Shown: piece by piece, positions 1 to 4,131 of the stretch | Layout of the letters: every line of letters starts with the position of its first letter | Numbering within the stretch: the stretch's first letter is position 1 | Assembly: GCA_013698525.1 (NCBI GenBank) | Contig: JACCSM010000101.1 | Location: forward strand, 1 to 5,781 | Origin: Rubrobacteraceae bacterium | GTDB lineage: Bacteria > Actinomycetota > Rubrobacteria > Rubrobacterales > Rubrobacteraceae | Reading direction: 5' to 3' | Length of the DNA: 5,781 nucleotides | Program-made: the position numbers and the translations under genes | The notes under the pieces: model-generated | Database searches by the model: none | Seen by the model: only the letters and a program-made list of their open reading frames with translations | Told to the model about the DNA's origin: nothing

Positions 1-610
1 CGTAGAGGGCCACGAGCACCACGAGGACGGCGCGGTTCGCCGTCATGCGGGGCAAGAACAAGAAGAATCCCAGAGCACCGAGATTGCCCGGGTGGCGGGT
101 GAAGCGAAATGCCCCCGCTCTCACCACCTCGTCGTCGGAGCCGATCGGCGGCCCTTGCGCCTCCGGTGCGGGATGCACATCCCTTCCCGTAAGGAGGTCC
201 CGTAGCGAAGTTATTCCGGCGAAATTCAGTATACCCATGACCCGCACGCCCGAGAGCAAAACACCCAAAGAGGCAGCCTGGCTCGCTCGGAAGAGCCAGG
301 ACCAAGGAGGCCCCACATGGTAGAGTTCTCGGTCGGGCAGCCGCGAGAACCCTCGCGCCGCCCAGAGAAGTAGCACTACCGACTGGGCGTTAAAGGTGAA
401 GCGGTACAGGCCGTCGCGGTAGCGCGGACCGGTGATCCTACGGCTCAGATCCTTGACTTGTTTGGAGGCAAGTACGCTGTGAACGAGCGCCCAAAGCGCG
501 CAGATCCACACAACGCGTACCGGGGCGGAGCTTTCGCTAGCTCCGACACCTTGTAAGGTATGAGCTCTTGCGCACCCCCTTAACGAGTAGGATCTTCCTT
601 CTCTACCCAT
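1..610 (-). CDS. NnrU / isoprenylcysteine methyltransferase-like membrane protein, C-terminus cut by the window edge
   Basis: The frame is open from an ATG at 610 to the left edge: 203 residues seen, no stop reached. Hydrophobic segments lie near residues 32-48, 76-86, 112-130, 178-188 and 193-203. Two features place it in the NnrU/ICMT-like class: ALWALVHSVLASKQVKDL (39-56), resembling the first helix and following loop of NnrU-like proteins, and FRFTRHPGNLGALGFF (168-183), resembling the R-H-P signature of ICMT-fold membrane methyltransferases. NnrU proteins are linked to nitrogen-oxide metabolism in some bacteria, and ICMT enzymes methylate with S-adenosylmethionine; which applies here cannot be told. 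Start is uncertain. The ATG at 610 has a weak GGCGGA-like site and an in-frame stop eight codons upstream. The GTG at 511 would begin right at the first membrane helix, as is usual for the family, but lacks a good Shine-Dalgarno. The first 30 or so residues overlap a better-looking reading of the same strand in another frame, so they may not be real. Frame and membrane nature are seen directly; the family is a judgement by eye. Confidence 0.72.
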   Translation of the reverse strand, partial: MGREGRSYSLRGCARAHTLQGVGASESSAPVRVVWICALWALVHSVLASKQVKDLSRRITGPRYRDGLYRFTFNAQSVVLLLWAARGFSRLPDRELYHVGPPWSWLFRASQAASLGVLLSGVRVMGILNFAGITSLRDLLTGRDVHPAPEAQGPPIGSDDEVVRAGAFRFTRHPGNLGALGFFLFLPRMTANRAVLVVLVALY

Positions 611-982
611 ATCGTTCGTCCGCCGTTCTTAACATCCTTGATTCCTGACGTTGCCGATAATCCATATAGCTTGAGAGTAAGCCGCGTGGCCTCTTGATCG
701 TTCGACGGAATGTCTCATCCCCCGAAATCATCATTAGCAAACCGCGGCGTATGGTTGCCGTGTCTTGGTTGCTATCTATACGACAATGGGCTGTGCGTCG
801 ACACCCCAAGGCTCATACTGATGCATCATGTCCAACGCATGAGAGTGCCACAAATACCCATTCGGTGCATCGATCGGCAGGAGACTATATCCCTGCTCTG
901 ATAGGAGCGCGTAGAGCATGCTGGTCAACCCAGATGCCGCAAGAATTCTAAGATCTGTTGGACTGCAGCGATACGATTCTCA
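580..982 (-). pseudogene. Decayed, unidentified coding region read in shifted frames
   Basis: No intact gene is present, but three minus-strand stretches look like real protein. Frame one is open 979-779 (67 codons) and contains SGLTSMLYALLSEQGYSLLP followed by a Trp/His/Met-rich stretch, ending at TAG 778-776. Frame two, roughly 765-690, contains RRGLLMMISGDETFRRTIKR. Frame three is open 714-583 (44 codons), contains RLTLKLYGLSATSGIKDVKN and GGRTIWVEKEDPTR, and ends at TAA 582-580. Together they fit one gene broken by about two frameshifts, or pieces of several genes. I do not recognise the family. G+C is near half (29 of 60 at 601-660 and at 721-780; 32 of 60 at 841-900), unlike the neighbouring intact genes, so the region is foreign or long decayed. 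Bases 983-1116, between this stretch and the transposase remnant, hold nothing I can identify. The tail overlaps the longest version of the membrane-protein gene by about 30 bases. Chance open frames remain a real alternative. Confidence 0.35.
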
Positions 983-1116
983 ACGGTCGGGAAGTTTGTC
1001 GGCGTTTCCAGTAGATGGTCTGTACTATCTGCTACAGTGGAAGTGTTCGTCGTAGTGGCGACTGCTGCTACAGGCAGGCTGGCAGGACCGTTGCACGTCC
1101 TGCGGGTGTCCCTGAA

Positions 1117-1514
1117 ACTCTTGGAGAAGGAGGTGCCGCAAAGCTCCTCGGTTATGTCCTTGACCTTCCTGGTCGAAACGCCCTCGACGTACATCTCCAT
1201 AAACGCCAACATCAAGGCCTTCTCGTTCCTCTGGTAGCGCGAAAAGAGCCTGATGGAGAAGGTGCCTTCTCTGTCCTGGGGACGAGCAAGTTGAGGGTGC
1301 CCACCCGCGTCCTCAAAGTCCTCGGCTTGTAACCGTTACGCTGCCCCGTGCGCCTCTCGGTTCGCTCGTAGGGGGCGGCGCCTATGTGCTCGGTCATCTC
1401 AGCTTCCAACAACTCCTGTAGCACCCGCTCTACGATCTCCTTGAGGAAGGTGGGGTCGTCGAGCAACATTGCTTGCGCGACCTCCTCGGACCTCCTACGA
1501 TGGTCTTTGGCCAT
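1117..1514 (-). pseudogene. IS256 (mutator) family transposase, frameshifted N-terminal fragment
   Basis: The ATG at 1514-1512 is preceded by AGGAG (1522-1518). The protein opens with MAKDHRRRSEEVAQAM and continues through LLEAEMTEHIGAAPYERTER and RRTGQRNGYKPRTLRTRVGT, the classic N-terminal hallmark of IS256-family transposases. Near 1278-1281, a run of C on the coding strand, the frame breaks. Adding one base there restores LVPQDREGTFS and then SRYQRNEKAL, MEMYVEGVSTRKV and ITEELCGTSFSKS, all family-typical and in order. Similarity stops at about base 1117. About 133 of the family's roughly 400 residues remain. The catalytic DDE residues lie farther along these proteins, so none survive and the gene cannot be active. 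The open frame that continues past 1117 to 925 does not resemble a transposase. Family assignment is confident from motif recognition; the single-base loss is inferred from the frame change. Confidence 0.9.
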
Positions 1515-1560
1515 CTTCTCCTATAGGTAGCAGGCATAGAACACCAACTATCTTGGAGGA
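1117..1560 (-). mobile_element. Remnant of an IS256-family insertion sequence (left part only)
   Basis: The transposase fragment and about 45 bases upstream of its start form the left part of an insertion sequence. The outer edge is set by the methyltransferase pseudogene, whose family similarity ends near 1567-1560. The inner edge, near 1117, is where transposase similarity ends without a second terminus. I could not find a matching terminal inverted repeat or a target-site duplication, which is expected when one end has been deleted. Boundaries are approximate, within about 15 bases at the outer edge. The element lies in the same orientation as the methyltransferase it truncates. Confidence 0.6.
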
Positions 1561-1978
1561 AGGTGGCCACCTTTTCTAGCGGCGACCCGCGCCGCCTCAG
1601 CGAACACCCGCCCTCCGTCCTCGACGACGGTGAGGATGAGGGGCAGGTACACTGCCTCGAAGCCTTCGTCCGGGAAGTCGAGCGTCCGCGCGTCCATCAT
1701 CCGGAGGTCCAGATTGTGCATACCAAGCTCCGCCCGCCGCCAGTGGGCTCTTTCGAGCATGCCGCCGCTGAGATCCACCCCGTCTCCTCCTACCCACACG
1801 GGCAGATGCTCCAACTCCATGCCCGTTCCCCCCCCGATTATCAGGAGCCGCTCATCCTCGCGGAGATCGAGAACTCTGGCGGCTTGCCTGCGGACTTCAC
1901 GGGACCAGAAACCCAATGACGCGTCGCGTAGAGGCCGCCAATCCGCTCGTAGATTCTTATGTTGGAGAACAGGCGCAC
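1548..1978 (-). pseudogene. Class I SAM-dependent methyltransferase (PmtA-like), frameshifted and 3'-truncated
   Basis: A likely GTG start at 1978-1976 opens VRLFSNIRIYERIGGLY. The frame then breaks at about 1921-1930, and one added base leads into DASLGFWSREVRRQAARVLD. The second frame carries the methyltransferase core: motif I RLLIIGGGTGMELEHLP (SAM-binding glycine loop), GVDLSGGMLERAHWRRAELG (acidic ribose-binding residue and post-I helix), MMDARTLDFPDEGFEAVYLP, then ILTVVEDGGRVFAEAARVA. This order matches PmtA-like or UbiE-like enzymes that methylate small lipids or quinones; the substrate cannot be told. After ARKGG the sequence turns into a few unrelated codons and a TAG at 1550-1548, where the IS256 remnant begins. 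About 143 codons remain of roughly 200 expected. An internal TTG at 1916 could restart translation of the core, but the C-terminal strands and substrate region are missing, so activity is unlikely. The gene diverges from the plus-strand NAD(P)HX-repair gene. Confidence 0.85.
1560..1573. repeat. 14-bp perfect palindrome at the methyltransferase/IS junction
   Basis: AAGGTGGCCACCTT reads the same on both strands. It sits exactly where the methyltransferase sequence gives way to the insertion-sequence remnant. It could be part of the element's terminus, a preferred target, or chance in GC-rich DNA. The palindrome is seen directly; the link with insertion is inferred. Confidence 0.5.
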
Positions 1979-2133
1979 GGGCCAGAGTTTAGTCGTGTCG
2001 GGCGCGAAATAGTGTACACGCCAACCGGATGAACTTTAGAAGGCCGCACGCACGGGAAAAGGGGTCCGGACTGATGGGCGATTGCGCGCTTTTTGGGCGT
2101 ACTTGGCGGTTTTCTTCGGGATCGGGGCCCAGT

Positions 2134-2163
2134 TTGACCCGCGTCCCAGGCTATGTCTATCAT
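2134..2163 (+). promoter_or_regulatory. Predicted sigma-70-type promoter for the NAD(P)HX-repair gene
   Basis: TTGACC at 2134-2139 (five of six to the -35 consensus) is followed after 18 bases by TATCAT at 2158-2163 (five of six to the -10 consensus). A start of transcription near 2170 would give a leader of about 20 bases that just contains the ribosome-binding site. It lies in the roughly 210-base divergent spacer 1979-2188, which shows no other gene. The match is by eye against the consensus. Confidence 0.5.
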
Positions 2164-2175
2164 ACGTCGGCCCAG

Positions 2176-2180
2176 GGAGG
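2176..2180 (+). promoter_or_regulatory. Shine-Dalgarno site that decides the start at 2189
   Basis: GGAGG within AGGGAGGGGAG (2174-2184) ends eight bases before the ATG at 2189. The alternative in-frame ATG at 2153 has no purine-rich site and lies between the predicted -35 and -10 boxes, so it would not be on the transcript. Confidence 0.75.
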
Positions 2181-2188
2181 GGAGAGAC

Positions 2189-3715
2189 ATGCAAGAAGAG
2201 CGGACACGGGCTTCCCTGCCCGGATGGCTCGACGGACTATACGACCCGGACGAGATGCGGGCGGCGGATCGCTTTGCGATGGAGCGGCGCGGCATCCTGG
2301 AATTGGAACTCGCCGAGAAGGCCGGAGCGGGGCTGGCGGCGGCCGCGGCCGGGGTCGCCGGAGGGGGACCCATCCGCGTCGTGGTCGGGCCGGGCAACAA
2401 CGGAGGAGACGGCCTGATCTCGGCCCGGCTTCTCCGGGAAGCCGGGCATGAGGTCGACGTGATCGCCCCGCTTGCGCTGGACGGCCTCGCCGGCGTGCCG
2501 CGGACGAACCTCGACCGCCTGCCTGGGGTGCCGCCGCGACCGTTCGATCCGGCGGCACTCGCGGGCTCCGGTGGCATCGTCGATGCGTTGCTCGGGACTG
2601 GCTTCGAGGGTGTCGTCCGCGAACCTCTCGTCGGGGTCATCGCGGCGATCAACGCCGCAGGCGCGCCGGTGTTCGCCGCAGACGTGCCCTCGGGGGTCAA
2701 CGCGGCAACCGGCGAGGTGGAGGGGCCGGCGATCCGCGCAAGCGTCACGACCACGAACCACGCCCCGAAGATCGGCCTGTACGTGGCGCCGGGCGCACGG
2801 CACGTAGGCGAGGTGCGCGTGATCGACATCGGCATCCCGCGCGGCGCCCCGGACGCCGGCCTCGTTGGCCTTATCTCCAGGCGCGTGTTGCGTCTGGTGC
2901 CGACCCGGCCCCGGTACGCGTCGCTGCGCGACACCGTCCTGGTCGTGGGCGGGGCACGCGGCTCGACCGGTGCCCTCGCGATGGCAGCGGAGGCCGCGAT
3001 GCGCGCCGGTACCTGCTACGTGCGGGCGGCCGTGCCCGCCTCGGTCGCTCCCGTCATGGACCTGCGCCTGCCCGAGGCTCTGATCCACGGTCTGGAGGAA
3101 GAGGACGGCCGCCACGTCGAGGCGGGCATGCGGACGATCGCCGACCTCGCGCCTGAGGCCGGAGCGGTCGTGCTCGGGCCTGGCCTGGGTGGCGCCGAGG
3201 GCGCGTTCTCACGGGCGGTCGGCTCCTCCATCGAGGTCCCGATGGTCATCGACGCCGGCGGGTTGTCCGCTTACCCCTCCGTGGAAGCGTTCTCCGAACG
3301 CCCCAGTCCCACGGTCCTGATCTCGGACGAGTCCGGGCTCGGCCGTCTGCTCGGTCTTTCACCGGAGGAGGTCGGGGCTCGCCGGCTCGCCTCCGCGCGG
3401 GCGCTAGTCGACCGGGCGGGAGCCGTGGTCGTACTGGAGGGGGACGGCTGCGTCGTCGCCGCGCCCGGCGGCCCGGTAGCCCTCGGACCCGGCGCGAGCG
3501 GCGCCCTTGCCGCCAACGGGACCGGGAGCGTGCTGGCGGGGTTGGTCGGGACGTTTCTGGCGCGGGGGATGGACGCGTTCGCGGCCGCCGCGGCGGCGGT
3601 GCTCGCGCGGTCCGATGCTGGGGATCTGGCCGCAAAACGCGTCGGCGCCGGTCACACGGTGGCGGGGGACGTCATCCAGGCGCTCCCGGAGGCACTAGCG
3701 CGCCGGCGCGACTAG
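2189..3715 (+). CDS. nnr: NAD(P)H-hydrate epimerase fused to a degenerate NAD(P)HX dehydratase domain
   Basis: This 508-residue protein has the usual two-domain length and layout of bacterial bifunctional NAD(P)HX repair enzymes. The family's N-domain epimerises damaged (hydrated) NAD(P)H and its C-domain dehydrates it with ADP or ATP, in the cytoplasm. Epimerase domain (about 1-225): DPDEMRAADRFAME, GPGNNGGDG (67-75, potassium/nucleotide loop), DALLGTG from Asp132, DVPSGVNAATG from Asp165, the APKIGLY Lys at 194 and DIGIP (213-217), all family-typical. Dehydratase domain (about 245-505): VLVVGGARGSTGALAMAAEA and VVLGPGLGG are kept, but the key motifs are altered. DADAL is DAGGL (355-359), the TPHxGE motif is ISDESG (378-383), the LKG lysine is Glu417, and catalytic GTGD is GTGS with Ser447. 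The frame is intact and GC-rich, so the changes are not simple decay. Epimerase activity is likely; dehydratase activity is doubtful. The motif comparison rests on remembered family consensus. The start at 2189 is chosen over 2153 because of its Shine-Dalgarno. No operon partner is visible. Confidence 0.9.
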   Translation: MQEERTRASLPGWLDGLYDPDEMRAADRFAMERRGILELELAEKAGAGLAAAAAGVAGGGPIRVVVGPGNNGGDGLISARLLREAGHEVDVIAPLALDGLAGVPRTNLDRLPGVPPRPFDPAALAGSGGIVDALLGTGFEGVVREPLVGVIAAINAAGAPVFAADVPSGVNAATGEVEGPAIRASVTTTNHAPKIGLYVAPGARHVGEVRVIDIGIPRGAPDAGLVGLISRRVLRLVPTRPRYASLRDTVLVVGGARGSTGALAMAAEAAMRAGTCYVRAAVPASVAPVMDLRLPEALIHGLEEEDGRHVEAGMRTIADLAPEAGAVVLGPGLGGAEGAFSRAVGSSIEVPMVIDAGGLSAYPSVEAFSERPSPTVLISDESGLGRLLGLSPEEVGARRLASARALVDRAGAVVVLEGDGCVVAAPGGPVALGPGASGALAANGTGSVLAGLVGTFLARGMDAFAAAAAAVLARSDAGDLAAKRVGAGHTVAGDVIQALPEALARRRD

Positions 3716-3754
3716 GGACCATCGCATGATCGGAGGAAGATCGTGCGGTTAGGG

Positions 3755-3769
3755 AGGGCCTTTGGCCCT
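3755..3769 (+). terminator. Possible transcription terminator hairpin after the NAD(P)HX-repair gene
   Basis: AGGGCC-TTT-GGCCCT forms a perfect six-base GC-rich stem with a three-base loop, starting 40 bases past the stop codon. No T-run follows, so it is not a classic intrinsic terminator. It could still slow polymerase or mark the 3' end in a high-GC genome. Confidence 0.3.
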
Positions 3770-4117
3770 GGATCGGGTTCGCAGTGTTTCCCGTTACGAG
3801 TTTTCGGGCCTCATTCGGGTTCCGGATTCTCCCTTGGCGCGTTCCGCGGAGCGTCGGACCAGAGCATGCGCTCGACGTGCAACGGGTCGCCCCTTCACAC
3901 GTGGATCTTGCTCCCCGGTCGTCGGGACAAACAACCCGCCGTTTCTACGCATCGGATCACCGTTGGCCGGTTTCTCGGCATCCCGAAGCGACAATATTCA
4001 CAGGCCTCGCGGGGAGACGTAAACCGCATCACGTCGAAGCGCCCTCGGTAGTTATAGACTTCTCGACATAAGGCCAGTCCTCTCCGACCGCGTCGGGGAC
4101 ATACTGACAACCCTTAC

Positions 4118-4123
4118 GGAAGG
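4118..4123 (+). promoter_or_regulatory. Shine-Dalgarno site of the succinate dehydrogenase flavoprotein gene
   Basis: GGAAGG ends eight bases before the ATG at 4132 and supports that start. The start lies 15 codons before the FAD-binding beta strand (TDVLIVGAG), a normal distance for the family. Confidence 0.7.
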
Positions 4124-4131
4124 CGAATAGC

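Larger units (their letters stand above)
3716..4131. other. 416-base intergenic spacer without a convincing gene
   Basis: Composition is intermediate (37 of 60 G+C at 3961-4020) and no frame shows recognisable protein. It holds a compact hairpin after the repair gene (3755-3769), a strong Shine-Dalgarno GGAGG (3732-3736) six bases before a GTG at 3743 that opens an unremarkable 102-codon frame, and two similar 13-mers, GTTTCTACGCATC (3941-3953) and GTTTCTCGGCATC (3970-3982). A TATAGA at 4053-4058 could be a -10 box for the downstream dehydrogenase gene, but no clear -35 accompanies it. No tRNA or named riboswitch fold was recognised. It probably separates two transcription units and includes the leader of the dehydrogenase gene. 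Confidence 0.6.

Noticed and set aside
45..323. 92-codon plus-strand frame at the left edge
   Set aside because: It is antisense to the membrane-protein gene, whose hydrophobic segments and R-H-P motif are far more convincing.
694..951. Plus-strand frames of 63-85 codons in the low-GC block
   Set aside because: Composition is random-looking, with no motif and no good Shine-Dalgarno. The minus strand in the same place looks more protein-like.
925..1116. Extension of the transposase frame beyond 1117
   Set aside because: Similarity to IS256 transposases stops at SFSKS. The rest reads open to a stop at 925 but resembles nothing, and overlaps another protein-like frame.
2012..2019. GTGTACAC palindrome in the divergent spacer
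   Set aside because: Eight bases only, with no second copy; too short to call an operator.
1957..3115. Long minus-strand open frames (325 and 292 codons) opposite the NAD(P)HX-repair gene
   Set aside because: They lie antisense to a clear family member, are rich in Arg/Pro/Ser/Ala as expected of shadow frames in GC-rich DNA, and show no recognisable motif.
3895..4110. 71-codon minus-strand frame in the spacer, Cys/Arg-rich
   Set aside because: Cysteines are not arranged as a zinc-binding motif and there is no ribosome-binding site; probably chance.
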